64,000 nt of DNA from CAWBJO01 sp963789175. Lineage in GTDB: Bacteria > Pseudomonadota > Alphaproteobacteria > Rhizobiales > Aestuariivirgaceae. Made by a program: the position numbers and the translations under genes. Below the pieces are notes generated by a model that saw only the letters and a program-made list of their open reading frames with translations, was not told the DNA's origin and ran no database searches. This document shows positions 8,259-19,690 of this stretch, piece after piece; the first letter of the stretch is position 1, and the number at the start of each line of letters is the position of its first letter. The DNA lies in assembly GCA_963789175.1 (NCBI GenBank), contig CAWBJO010000007.1, positions 806,001 to 870,000 on the forward strand, read 5' to 3'.

Positions 8259-8287
8259 AATAATTAAATCATGTTGATTTAATTATT
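8259..8287. promoter_or_regulatory. 29-bp AT-rich palindrome, candidate operator of the divergent ROK/frc promoters
   Basis: A perfect 13-bp inverted repeat, aataattaaatca-tgt-tgatttaattatt, lies between the divergent frcB-like (start 8148) and ROK-regulator (start 8349) genes. It is conspicuous in DNA of this GC content. Location and symmetry suggest an operator for the adjacent ROK protein controlling both directions. Confidence 0.65.
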
Positions 8288-8348
8288 CACCCCGAATATC
8301 CTCCGACCATTCTTTCGCTCGTGCGGGAAAGGGTTTAGGTCTCTCCTC

Positions 8349-9581
8349 ATGACAGACGCGGCCATTGCCGAGCCCCTCCTTCCCCCGCGCCCCGACGACT
8401 TGGCGCGGGGAACGAGCCAGAGCGGGGTCCGCATATATAATGAGCGCCTTGCCCTCTCCCTCATCCGGCGCCACGGCAGCATGCCCAAGGCCGAGATCGC
8501 CCGCCGCACCGGGCTCTCCGCCCAGACGGTGTCGACCATCGTCCGCCAGCTCGTCCGCGATGGATTGCTGCTCAAGGGTAAGCCGCTCAGGGGCAGCATC
8601 GGCCAGCCCCCCGTACCCGTCTCGCTCAACCCCGACGGCGCTTTCTTCGTCGGCATCAAGATCGGCCGGCGCAGCGCCGACATCATGCTCGTCGATCTCG
8701 TCGGCAACGTCCGCGCCAAGGTTCACGACGTCTTTCCCTATCCCGTCCCGCGCGACATCCTCCGCTTGGTGCGCAGCGGTTTCGACCGCGTCACCGCCGT
8801 GCTGCGCCCCGAGCACAGAAAGCGCCTCTCGGGCCTCGGTATCGCGACGCCCTACGAACTGTGGAACTGGGCTGAAGAGATGGGCGCGCCGTCCGACGTA
8901 CTGGCCGAATGGCGTCTGTTCGATCTGAAGCGCGAGCTCGCCAGCGCCTTCGGCCTTCCTGTCTACGTTTGCAACGATGCATCCGCCGCCTGTGCCGCCG
9001 AGCTCACCTTCGGGCGCGGCGATCGCTTTCGCGACTTCGCCTATTTCTTCATCGGCACCTTCATCGGCGGCGGCGTCGTCTTGAACGGCAGCCTCTTCCA
9101 GGGACGCACCGGCAACGCCGGCGCCCTGGGCTCCATGCCGGTTCCCGACCGGCTGCCGGGAGACGGCCAGCTGATCAACCGCGCCTCGCTCTACACGCTC
9201 GAACGCAAGCTCGTGAGCCTGGGCCGCGATCCGTCGGTGCTGTGGAAGAATACCGAGGATTGGGGCGACATCGGCGCACCGCTCGATGCGTGGATCGACG
9301 AAGCATCCGCCGCGCTCGCCACTGCGATCTTGTCCGCCGTCGCGGTGATCGACTTCGAGGGTGTCATCGTCGACGGCGCGGTGCCGGCGGGCATCTTGAG
9401 CCGACTCCTCGATGCGGTCAGGGCAAAGCTCGCGCGCCTGGACCAGCAGGGCCTTTCGTCATTCGTCGTCGAGACGGGAACCATCGGCGCCGCCGCCCGC
9501 GCTCTCGGCGGTGCGAGCCTCCCCCTCCTCGCCAATTTCGCGACCGACCGCGACGTTCTCTTCAAGGACCACGCCGCATGA
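8349..9581 (+). CDS. ROK-family transcriptional regulator (FrcR-like)
   Basis: A 410-residue ROK protein. Residues about 30-80 form a winged helix-turn-helix (RHGSMPKAEIARRTGLSAQT then IVRQLVRDGLL). The rest is a ROK sugar-kinase-like fold with FVGIKIG, the YVCNDASAACAAE segment and GTFIGGGVVLNG. The zinc-binding CxCG motif of many ROK sugar kinases is absent (the sequence is GNAGALGSMPV), as in several ROK repressors. It is divergent from the fructose importer, and its stop overlaps the fructokinase start (9578-9581). This matches frcR beside frcBCA in rhizobia. It probably represses the importer, and perhaps the whole downstream run, until fructose or a derivative binds. Confidence 0.8.
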   Translation: MTDAAIAEPLLPPRPDDLARGTSQSGVRIYNERLALSLIRRHGSMPKAEIARRTGLSAQTVSTIVRQLVRDGLLLKGKPLRGSIGQPPVPVSLNPDGAFFVGIKIGRRSADIMLVDLVGNVRAKVHDVFPYPVPRDILRLVRSGFDRVTAVLRPEHRKRLSGLGIATPYELWNWAEEMGAPSDVLAEWRLFDLKRELASAFGLPVYVCNDASAACAAELTFGRGDRFRDFAYFFIGTFIGGGVVLNGSLFQGRTGNAGALGSMPVPDRLPGDGQLINRASLYTLERKLVSLGRDPSVLWKNTEDWGDIGAPLDAWIDEASAALATAILSAVAVIDFEGVIVDGAVPAGILSRLLDAVRAKLARLDQQGLSSFVVETGTIGAAARALGGASLPLLANFATDRDVLFKDHAA

Positions 9582-10528
9582 TCCTTGTCTGCGGCGAGGC
9601 GCTCGTCGACCTCTTCGTCTTCGGCCAGAACGGCCCGCGCCTCGCTGCCGAAGCGGTGGCCGGCGGCTCGCCGTACAATGTGGCGATCGGCCTCGCCCGC
9701 CTTGGCTGTCCTTCCGCCTTCTGCGGCGGCTTGTCGACCGACCGTTTCGGCGAGCTCCTGATCGGCCAGCTCGAGCTCGAAGGCGTGGCGCTCGACCATG
9801 CGGTGCGCAAGTCGGAGCTCACCACCATCAGCGTCGTCGCCACCGATGCGCACGGCGTCCCGCTCTACTCGTTTCACGGCGAAGACGCCGCCGACCGCAG
9901 CATCACCGCCGCCGATCTGAAAATTCCTCTTCCGGATACCATCGAGGCGATCACCATCGGGTCCTATTCCCTGGGAGTCGAGCCGTCCGGATCCGCCTAC
10001 TATGCGCTCGCCAGTCGCGAAAGCCGCCGTCGCGTCGTCAGTCTCGATCCCAACATCCGCCCCACCGTCATCGGTGACCCGCGCGCCTACCCCGGCAAGC
10101 TGGCGCGATTCCTCCAAGCGGCCGCGATCGTCAAGGCGAGCGCGGAGGATGTCGAACTGCTGTACGGCAAGGGCACCGCGCTCGCCGATGTGGCGCGCAG
10201 CTGGCTTCGGGCCGGGCCGCGCCTCGTCGTGCTGACCAGCGGCGCCGACGGCGCGGTGGCCTGGTTCGGCGACGACAGCTTGGAAGTGCGTGGCCGAAAA
10301 GTCGACGTCGTCGATACTGTCGGCGCCGGCGATACCTTCCATGCCGCCCTGCTCGCCCAACTGCGAAGGACCGGAGATCTCACGACTGCTGCGGTCGAGC
10401 GTCTCGGCCGGCAGGCGATCGGTCGCGCGCTTGAGTATGCCGCGGCAGCCGCCGCCGTCACCTGCAGCCGCCGCGGCGCCGACATGCCCCGTGCCGGCGA
10501 GGTCGAGGTACTACTGGAGACGGCATAG
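9578..10528 (+). CDS. PfkB-family fructokinase
   Basis: A 316-residue ribokinase-family carbohydrate kinase. The N-terminal PfkB signature region is visible (GGSPYNVAIGLARLG, about residue 34). So is the C-terminal ATP/anion-hole motif with the catalytic Asp (DTVGAGDTFHAALL). The start was chosen because its ATG overlaps the ROK stop by 4 bases, and no other start preserves the family N-terminus (ILVCGEALVDL). With an FrcBCA-like importer upstream and pgi downstream, the likely reaction is fructose to fructose-6-phosphate in the cytoplasm. The family has wide sugar specificity, so the substrate comes mainly from context. Confidence 0.82.
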   Translation: MILVCGEALVDLFVFGQNGPRLAAEAVAGGSPYNVAIGLARLGCPSAFCGGLSTDRFGELLIGQLELEGVALDHAVRKSELTTISVVATDAHGVPLYSFHGEDAADRSITAADLKIPLPDTIEAITIGSYSLGVEPSGSAYYALASRESRRRVVSLDPNIRPTVIGDPRAYPGKLARFLQAAAIVKASAEDVELLYGKGTALADVARSWLRAGPRLVVLTSGADGAVAWFGDDSLEVRGRKVDVVDTVGAGDTFHAALLAQLRRTGDLTTAAVERLGRQAIGRALEYAAAAAAVTCSRRGADMPRAGEVEVLLETA

Positions 10529-10532
10529 AGTC

Positions 10533-12191
<1,659 letters not shown>

Positions 12192-12195
<4 letters not shown>

Positions 12196-14705
12196 CCGAT
12201 CTTTCTCTCGAACCCAAAAGGCGGCGCAGGCCTTCGGCACCCGAGCAGGAAAACCGTTCTCCGGTTCCCGCCGCCGCCCGCAGTCGCAGCGTCGATCCCG
12301 CCGCCTTGAGCGCCGAGATCGTCGCCAAGCTCACCTACGCCATCGGCAAGGATCCCATCGTCGCCCGAAGTCACGACTGGCTCAACGCAACGATACTGGC
12401 GCTGCGCGACCGCATCATCGACCGCTGGATGGCCTCCACCCGCGCCGCCTACCGCTCGGCGGAGAAGCGCGTCTACTATCTGTCGCTCGAGTTCCTCATC
12501 GGTCGCCTGCTGCGCGACGCCCTCAACAACCTCGAGCTGACCGATGCCTTCCGGGCCGCGCTCGACAGGCTCGGCGTCGAGTTCGACGTCATCGCCGAGC
12601 TCGAGCCCGATGCGGCGCTCGGCAATGGCGGCCTCGGACGGCTCGCCGCCTGTTTCATGGAGAGCATGGCGACGCTCTCCATTCCCGCTTACGGCTACGG
12701 CATCCGCTACGATCATGGTCTCTTTCGCCAGAAGGTGATGGAAGGCTGGCAGGTCGAGCTTCCTGAGGACTGGCTCGACCACGGCAATCCCTGGGAGTTC
12801 GAGCGCCGCGAGGCGACCTACGAGATCGGCTTCGGCGGTGGCGTCGAGATCCGCGAGACGGCGCCCGGCGCGACCCAGCATGTCTGGAAACCGGCCGAGC
12901 GATACTACGCCGTCGCCTACGACACGCCGATCGTCGGCTGGCGCGGCCGCCGCGTCAACACGCTCCGTCTGTGGAGCGCCCGCGCCGTCGACCCGATCCG
13001 TCTCGAAGCGTTCAACAGCGGCGACCACTTGGGCGCGCTGAGCGAACAGGCCAAGGCGGAGAGCATCTCCCAGGTTCTCTACCCTTCCGACGCGACGCCG
13101 GCCGGCCAGGAGCTGCGGCTGAAGCAGGAGTATTTCTTCACCTCCGCCTCGCTCCAGGACCTGCTGCGCCGCCACGTCCAGCAGTTCGGAGACATCCGCA
13201 CGCTTCCCGACAAGGCGGCGATCCAGCTCAACGACACGCATCCGGCCATCGCCATCGCCGAGCTGATGCGGCTGTTGATCGACAACTACGGGATAGCCTG
13301 GGAAGATGCCTGGCGAATCACCAAGGCGTCGACCGCCTACACCAACCACACTCTCCTGCCCGAAGCGCTCGAAAGCTGGCCGATGCAGCTGTTCGAGCGG
13401 CTTCTTCCCCGCCACATCCAGATCATCTACGCCATCAACGCGAAGCTCATCGACGAGGCGCGGGTGCAGCACGGCACCGACTTCGACATGCTCGCCGCCG
13501 TCTCGCTCATCGACGAGCAAGGCGGCAAGCGCATCCGCATGGGCCAGCTGGCCTTCGCCGGGTCGCATCGCGTCAACGGCGTGTCGGCGCTCCACACCGA
13601 GCTCATGAAGCAGACGGTGTTCCGTCATCTCCACCGGCTCTACCCCGACCGCATCGTCAACAAGACGAACGGCATCACCCCGCGCCGCTGGCTGCAGCAG
13701 ATCAATCCCGATCTGACGGCCCTGCTGCGCGACGTCATCGGCGGCGCGTTCGAGGACGATGCCGCGGCGCTGAAAGCGCTTGTTCCCCACGCCGGCGACG
13801 CAGCCTTCCGCGACCGTTTCGCGGCCATCAAGCGCCGCAACAAGGAGAGGCTTGGCGAACTGATCTCGCAGCGGGTCGGCGTCAAGGTCGATCCCGCCGC
13901 CATGTTCGACGTCCAGATCAAGCGCATCCACGAATACAAGCGCCAGCTCCTGAACATCCTGCAGACGATCGCCGCCTACAGCGCCATCAAGGCCGAACCC
14001 GGCCGCAATTGGGTTCCCCGCCTCAAGATCTTCGCCGGCAAGGCCGCGCCCAACTATTGGCAGGCGAAGGTGATCATCAAGCTCGTCAACGACGTCGCCG
14101 CCGTGGTGAACGGCGACCCCGCGGTGAGCCCGTTCCTGAAAGTCGCCTTCCTGCCGAACTACAATGTCAGCCTCGCCGAGGTCATCGTCCCCGCCGCCGA
14201 CCTCTCCGAACAGATCTCGACCGCCGGCATGGAGGCCTCCGGCACCGGCAACATGAAGCTCGCGCTCAACGGCGCTCTCACCATCGGAACGCTCGACGGC
14301 GCCAACATCGAGATCCGCCAGCACGTCGGCGAGGAGAACATCTTCATCTTCGGCATGACGGCATCCGAGGTCGAGACCTGGCGCCGCCGCACGCCCGATC
14401 CCGCTGTCGAGGCCGGTCCGGTTTTGAAGGACGTTCTCGCGCTTCTCCGCAGCGGTCATTTTTCGCCGGGCGACCCCGGACTCTATCGTCCTCTGGTCGA
14501 TGGGCTGCTCGCTCACGACTGGTTCGCGGTGACGGGAGACTTCACTGCCTACGATGCCACGCAGCGCAAGGTCGATGCGCTGTGGCTCGACGAGGAGCGC
14601 TGGTTCGCCAAGGCGGTTCTCAACACCGCCAACGCAGGCTGGTTCTCGGCTGATCGCACGATCGGGGAATATGCCCGCGACATCTGGGGCGTCGCGGTCG
14701 ACTAG
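12192..14705 (+). CDS. glgP: glycogen/alpha-glucan phosphorylase
   Basis: An 837-residue phosphorylase that releases glucose-1-phosphate from glycogen chain ends. Landmarks are LGNGGLGRLAACFMESMATL (about residue 140), QLNDTHPAIAIAELMRLL, KTNGITPRRWL, VQIKRIHEYKRQLLN and the pyridoxal-phosphate lysine segment EASGTGNMKLALNGALTIG. The N-terminal 40 residues are poorly conserved and rich in Arg and Pro. The start was chosen by the 4-base ATGA overlap with pgi. It is the first glg gene of the glgPBCA-pgm order typical of rhizobia. Confidence 0.97.
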
Positions 14706-14718
14706 CAGCGAAGAGTCC

Positions 14719-16917
14719 ATGGTCAAGAACGGATGGAAAGCGAGCGAGGGAGAGGTTGCCGCCGTGGTTTCCGGCAGCCATGGCGATCCCTTTGCCGTCT
14801 TGGGGATCCACCGCACGCCGAAGGGCTGGGTGGGGCGTGCCTTTCTTCCCGGCGCCAGCCGCGTCGCCGCCACCCGCATCGACGGCACCCCGCTCGGTGA
14901 GCTCGTTCGCCGCCATCCGGAAGGATTCTTCGAGGGCAAGCTCGACACCAAGGAACGGTGCATCCCGCGCTACCTCGCGTCAAACGCCGAGGGTGCCTGG
15001 CAGGTCGTCGATCCCTATGCCTTCGGACCGGTCCTTGGACCGATGGACGACTACTACGCCGCCGAGGGCACTCACCTCAGGCTTTACGATCGCCTCGGCG
15101 CGCATCTCATGGAGCACGAGGGAGTCGCCGGCGTGCACTTCGCGCTCTGGGCGCCGAATGCCGAGCGCGTGTCGATCGTCGGCGACTTCAATGCCTGGGA
15201 CGGGCGGCGCCACGTCATGCGCCGGCGCCCGGGCTCCGGCATGTGGGAGATATTCCTTCCCGGCATCGGCGAAGGGGCCGCCTACAAGTACGAGATCGTC
15301 GGCGCCGACCGCCAGCGGCTTCCCCTCAAGGCCGATCCTTTCGCCTTCGCATCCGAGAAGCCGCCGCGCACCGCCTCCATCGTCGCCCGCACCGACGGCT
15401 ACTCATGGACCGACGCCGGATATCTGGCTCGCCGCCAAGCCCGCAATCATCGCCGCACGCCGGTATCGATCTACGAGGTCCATCTCGGCTCCTGGAAGCG
15501 CAAGGCCGACGGGGCCTATCTGACCTACGACGAATTGGCGGCCGAGCTCATTCCCTACGCCAAGGGTCTCGGCTTCACCCATATCGAGCTGCTGCCCGTG
15601 TCCGAGCATCCGTTCGATCCCTCGTGGGGATATCAGCCGACCGGCCTCTTCGCGCCGACCTCGCGCTTCGGAACGCCCGCAGCCTTCCAGCGTTTCGTCG
15701 ATGCCGCACATGCCGCCGATCTCGGCGTCATCCTCGACTGGGTCCCGGCCCATTTCCCGACCGACGAGCATGGCCTGTCGCGCTTCGATGGCACCGCCCT
15801 CTATGAGCACGAGGACCCGCGCCGCGGATTTCATCCCGACTGGAACACCGCCATCTACAATTTCGGCCGCCGCGAGGTCGCCTCCTGCCTCATCAACAAC
15901 GCACTTTTCTGGTTCGAGCGCTACCATGTCGACGGGCTGCGTGTCGACGCCGTGGCCTCCATGCTCTACCTCGACTACTCGCGCAAGGAAGGCGAATGGC
16001 TGCCCAACGAGCTGGGCGGTCGCGAGAACACCGACGCAGTCCGCTTTCTCCAGCGCATGAACGAGGTCGTGTACGCGGGACAGCCCGGCGCCATGACCGT
16101 CGCCGAGGAGTCGACCGCCTGGCCCGGCGTGTCGCAGCCCGTATACGGCGGCGGCCTCGGCTTCGGCTTCAAGTGGAACATGGGTTTCATGCACGACACG
16201 CTCCAATACCTCGGCCGTGACCACGTCCACCGCCGCTTCCATCACAACGAGATCACCTTCGGCCTCCTCTACGCGTTCTCGGAGAATTTCGTCCTGCCGC
16301 TCTCCCACGACGAGGTCGTCCACGGCAAAGGCAGTCTCCTCGCCAAGATGGCAGGCGACGACTGGCAGAAATTCGCCGGATTGCGGGCCTACTATGCCTT
16401 CATGTGGGGGTATCCCGGTAAGAAGCTCCTCTTCATGGGCCAGGAATTCGCCCAGCGGCGCGAGTGGTCCCATGCCTCGGGCCTCGACTGGGAGCTGCTC
16501 GAAGCTCCCTGGCATGCCGGCGTTCGGGCGCTCGTCGGCGATCTGAACCGGCTCTATGCCAACCTGCCCGCTCTCCACGCCCGCGACTGCGAGCCGGACG
16601 GCTTCCAGTGGCTCGTCGCCGAAGATGCCGAGCATTCGGTATTCGCCTGGATCCGCCGGGCCGAGTCCGGCGACCGGCCCGTCGCCGTCGTCACCAACTT
16701 CACTCCGGTTCCGCGCCCCGCCTACCGGCTTCCACTCCCCAATCCGGGCCGCTGGCGGGAACTGATCAACACCGACGGCGTAGCCTATGGCGGGACCGGA
16801 ATGGGTAATTTCGGCGAGGTTCGGGCCGGTCGCGAGCCCTGGTTCGGCCAGCCGGCCAGTGCCCAGGTGACCTTGCCGCCGCTCGCCACGTTGTTTCTGG
16901 AGTATGTTGGTGACTGA
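14719..16917 (+). CDS. glgB: 1,4-alpha-glucan branching enzyme
   Basis: A 732-residue GH13 branching enzyme that makes alpha-1,6 branches in glycogen. An N-terminal N1 domain is followed by a CBM48 module (VSIVGDFNAWDGRRHVM, about residue 155). The catalytic barrel has WVPAHFP, the nucleophile region DGLRVDAVASMLYLDY, the acid region TVAEESTAWP and LSHDEVVHGKGS. A C-terminal beta domain ends with PPLATLFLEYV. The start ATG is 13 bases after the glgP stop with only a weak GAAGAG ribosome site. It fits co-transcription with glgP and glgC. Confidence 0.97.
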   Translation: MVKNGWKASEGEVAAVVSGSHGDPFAVLGIHRTPKGWVGRAFLPGASRVAATRIDGTPLGELVRRHPEGFFEGKLDTKERCIPRYLASNAEGAWQVVDPYAFGPVLGPMDDYYAAEGTHLRLYDRLGAHLMEHEGVAGVHFALWAPNAERVSIVGDFNAWDGRRHVMRRRPGSGMWEIFLPGIGEGAAYKYEIVGADRQRLPLKADPFAFASEKPPRTASIVARTDGYSWTDAGYLARRQARNHRRTPVSIYEVHLGSWKRKADGAYLTYDELAAELIPYAKGLGFTHIELLPVSEHPFDPSWGYQPTGLFAPTSRFGTPAAFQRFVDAAHAADLGVILDWVPAHFPTDEHGLSRFDGTALYEHEDPRRGFHPDWNTAIYNFGRREVASCLINNALFWFERYHVDGLRVDAVASMLYLDYSRKEGEWLPNELGGRENTDAVRFLQRMNEVVYAGQPGAMTVAEESTAWPGVSQPVYGGGLGFGFKWNMGFMHDTLQYLGRDHVHRRFHHNEITFGLLYAFSENFVLPLSHDEVVHGKGSLLAKMAGDDWQKFAGLRAYYAFMWGYPGKKLLFMGQEFAQRREWSHASGLDWELLEAPWHAGVRALVGDLNRLYANLPALHARDCEPDGFQWLVAEDAEHSVFAWIRRAESGDRPVAVVTNFTPVPRPAYRLPLPNPGRWRELINTDGVAYGGTGMGNFGEVRAGREPWFGQPASAQVTLPPLATLFLEYVGD

Positions 16918-16959
16918 ATGTCGTGAGGTGCGGATGCCGTTGCGTAGGAGCGTTCTCCC

Positions 16960-18226
16960 ATGATCAGGCTCGCCAAGCATTCTCCCCTTGCCCGCGACGC
17001 CATGGCCTACGTCCTGGCCGGCGGGCGCGGCAGCCGCCTGATGGAACTTACCGACAAGCGCGCCAAGCCCGCCGTCTACTTCGGCGGCAAGTCGCGCATC
17101 ATCGACTTTGCGCTCTCGAACGCCCTCAACTCCGGCATCCGCCGCATCGGCATCGCAACGCAGTACAAGGCCCACAGCCTGATCCGCCATCTCCAGCGCG
17201 GCTGGAACTTCCTGCGCCCGGAGCGCAACGAAAGCTTCGATATCCTCCCGGCGAGCCAGCGCGTCTCCGAGACCCAGTGGTATGCCGGTACGGCGGACGC
17301 CGTGTTCCAGAATCTCGACATCATCGAGAGCTACGGTCCGCAATACATGGTCGTGCTGGCCGGCGATCACATCTACAAGATGGACTACGAGCTCATGCTC
17401 CAGCACCACGTCGACAGCGGTGCCGACGTTACCGTCGGATGCCTCGAGGTCCCGCGCCTGGACGCGACCGGCTTCGGCGTCATGCACGTCGACTCGAGCG
17501 ACCGCATCGTCACGTTCCTCGAGAAGCCCAAGGATCCGCCCGGCATGCCCGACAAGCCCGACATGGCGCTGGCGTCGATGGGCATTTACGTTTTCGACAT
17601 GCGTTTCCTCGCCGAGCAGGTGAAGCGCGATGCCGGTGAGCCCGAGACCTCCCATGATTTCGGCAAGGATCTCATTCCCTACATCGTGCGCAACGGCAAG
17701 GCGATGGCCCATCGCTTCTCCATCTCCTGCGTCCGGTCCGACAACGAGTCCGGCGCCTATTGGCGCGACGTCGGAACCGTCGACGCCTATTGGGAAGCCA
17801 ACATGGACCTGACCGATGTCGTGCCGGAGCTCGATCTCTACGACCACAACTGGCCGATCTGGACCTATGGCGAGGTCACGCCGCCCGCCAAGTTCGTCCA
17901 TGACGAGGATGGCCGCCGCGGCAGCGCCGTGACGTCGCTCGTGTCGGGCGGCTGCATCGTCTCGGGGGCGTCGCTCCGGCGCTCCCTGCTTGTTCACCGG
18001 CGTGCGGGTCAATTCCTTTACGAGCATGGAGGAAGCCGTCGTCCTTCCTTATGTCGAGGTCGGCCGCCACGCCGCTCTGAAACGCGTCGTCATCGACCGC
18101 GGCGTCGAGATTCCGGAAGGGCTCGTCGTCGGCGAGGATCCCGAGCTCGATGCCAAGCGCTTCCGCCGGACCGCCAGCGGCGTGTGCCTCATCACCCAAC
18201 CGATGATCGACAGATTGGCCTCGTAG
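16960..18226 (+). CDS. glgC: glucose-1-phosphate adenylyltransferase, one internal frameshift
   Basis: Makes ADP-glucose from glucose-1-phosphate and ATP, the committed step of glycogen synthesis. The nucleotidyltransferase part is intact: VLAGGRGSRLMELTDKRAKP at the N-terminus, KSRIIDFALSNALNSGIRRI, the YAGTADAVFQNLD segment and LAGDHIYKMDYE. Near 17990 the frame changes by one extra base. The left-handed beta-helix C-terminus resumes in the next frame (FTGVRVNSFTSMEEAVVLPY) and ends at 18226. Correcting one base gives 421 residues, the normal length. As written, the protein would read into an unrelated tail and lose the allosteric C-terminal domain. A sequencing insertion is the simplest explanation. 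Confidence 0.93.
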
Positions 18227-18232
18227 AGCTTC

Positions 18233-19690
18233 ATGCACGTTCTTGCCGTCGCCTCCGAGATCTACCCGCTCGTCAAGACCGGGGGGCTTGCCGACGTCGC
18301 AGGCGCGCTGCCCGCCGCGCTCGCGACGCACGGGTTTTCGGTGCGCACCTTGGTGCCCGGCTATCCTGCCGTGCTCGCTGCGGGCCCGGAGCTCGCGCCC
18401 GTCCATCATTTCGTCGACCTGTTCGGCGGGCCGGCCGACCTCCTGGCCGGACGATTGCGGGGCCTCGACCTCCTTGTCCTCAAGGCCGATCATCTCTACG
18501 ACCGGCCCGGCAATCTCTATGTCGGCCCCAGCGGCAAGGATTGGCCCGACAATGCCATGCGCTTCGCCGCCCTGTCGTTCATCGGCGCCGAGATCGCCCG
18601 CGGCCTCGTGTCCGGCTTCGCGCCCTCGATCCTCCACGCGCATGATTGGCAGGGAGCGCTCGCCGCCGCCTATGTGAGGTTCGGTCCACCATCCCCCGCC
18701 CGCACCGTCGTCACCATCCACAATCTCGCGTTCCAGGGCCACTTTCCCGCCGCCGTCTTTTCGGCCTTGGGCCTGCCCCCGGCCGCTTTCTCGATCGATG
18801 GCGTCGAATATTTCGGCGGCGTCGGATTCCTCAAGGGCGGCCTGCAATGCGCCGACGCCGTCACGACGGTGAGCCCGACCTATGCCGCCGAGATTGCCAC
18901 GCCGGAAGGCGGCATGGGGCTCGACGGCCTGCTGCGGGCCCGCGCCGCGGTGCTGCACGGCATCGTCAACGGCGTCGACACGGGCGTCTGGGACCCCGCG
19001 ACCGACCCGCACATCCCCGAGACCTACGAGGCAGCGAGCCTCGATCGCCGCCGGCGCAACAAGCGCGCCGTCGAAACGCGTTTCGGCCTGCGCGAGGACG
19101 ACGGCCCGCTCTTTTCGGTCGTCAGCCGCCTTACCCATCAGAAAGGCGTCGACCTCATCGAGCTCGCGGTCGATGCGCTCGTCGCGTCGGGCGGCCGTCT
19201 CGCCGTTCTGGGCTCCGGCGATTCCGGCCTCGAAGGCGCCTTCCATGCCGCCGCCCAGCGCCACCGCGGCGCCGTTGGCGTCGTCACCGCCTATGACGAG
19301 CCCCTGTCCCATGTCCTCCAGGCCGGCGCCGACGCGATTCTCGTTCCCTCGCGGTTCGAGCCCTGCGGCCTCACCCAGCTTTACGGCCTGCGCTACGGCT
19401 GCCTGCCCATCGTCAGCCGAGTCGGCGGCCTCGCCGATACCGTCATCGATGCCAACGATGCCGCGATGGCCGCCGACTGCGCCACCGGCATCCAGTTTCA
19501 ACCCGTCGACCGCATCGCCTTCGGCCACGCCTTGGAGCGCGCCCGGTCGCTCTACGCCGACCGCGAAGTGTGGACGCGCATCCAGAGGAACGGCATGCGC
19601 CAGGACGTGTCTTGGACCCGCAGCGCCGCCCGCTATGCCGAGCTCTATCGCGCCCTGCACGCCGGCACCCCGTCCGAGGAGGTCCGATGA
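18233..19690 (+). CDS. glgA: glycogen synthase (ADP-glucose type)
   Basis: A 485-residue GT5 starch/glycogen synthase that transfers glucose from ADP-glucose to growing alpha-1,4 chains. The ADP-glucose-binding motif is near the start (VKTGGLADVAGALPAAL, residues 14-30). Other family landmarks are ILHAHDWQGALAA, TIHNLAFQG, GIVNGVDTGVWDP, SRLTHQKGVDL and PSRFEPCGLTQLYGLRYG. It begins 6 bases after the glgC stop and its own stop overlaps the pgm start by 4 bases, so it is part of one transcript with the other glg genes. Confidence 0.97.
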   Translation: MHVLAVASEIYPLVKTGGLADVAGALPAALATHGFSVRTLVPGYPAVLAAGPELAPVHHFVDLFGGPADLLAGRLRGLDLLVLKADHLYDRPGNLYVGPSGKDWPDNAMRFAALSFIGAEIARGLVSGFAPSILHAHDWQGALAAAYVRFGPPSPARTVVTIHNLAFQGHFPAAVFSALGLPPAAFSIDGVEYFGGVGFLKGGLQCADAVTTVSPTYAAEIATPEGGMGLDGLLRARAAVLHGIVNGVDTGVWDPATDPHIPETYEAASLDRRRRNKRAVETRFGLREDDGPLFSVVSRLTHQKGVDLIELAVDALVASGGRLAVLGSGDSGLEGAFHAAAQRHRGAVGVVTAYDEPLSHVLQAGADAILVPSRFEPCGLTQLYGLRYGCLPIVSRVGGLADTVIDANDAAMAADCATGIQFQPVDRIAFGHALERARSLYADREVWTRIQRNGMRQDVSWTRSAARYAELYRALHAGTPSEEVR

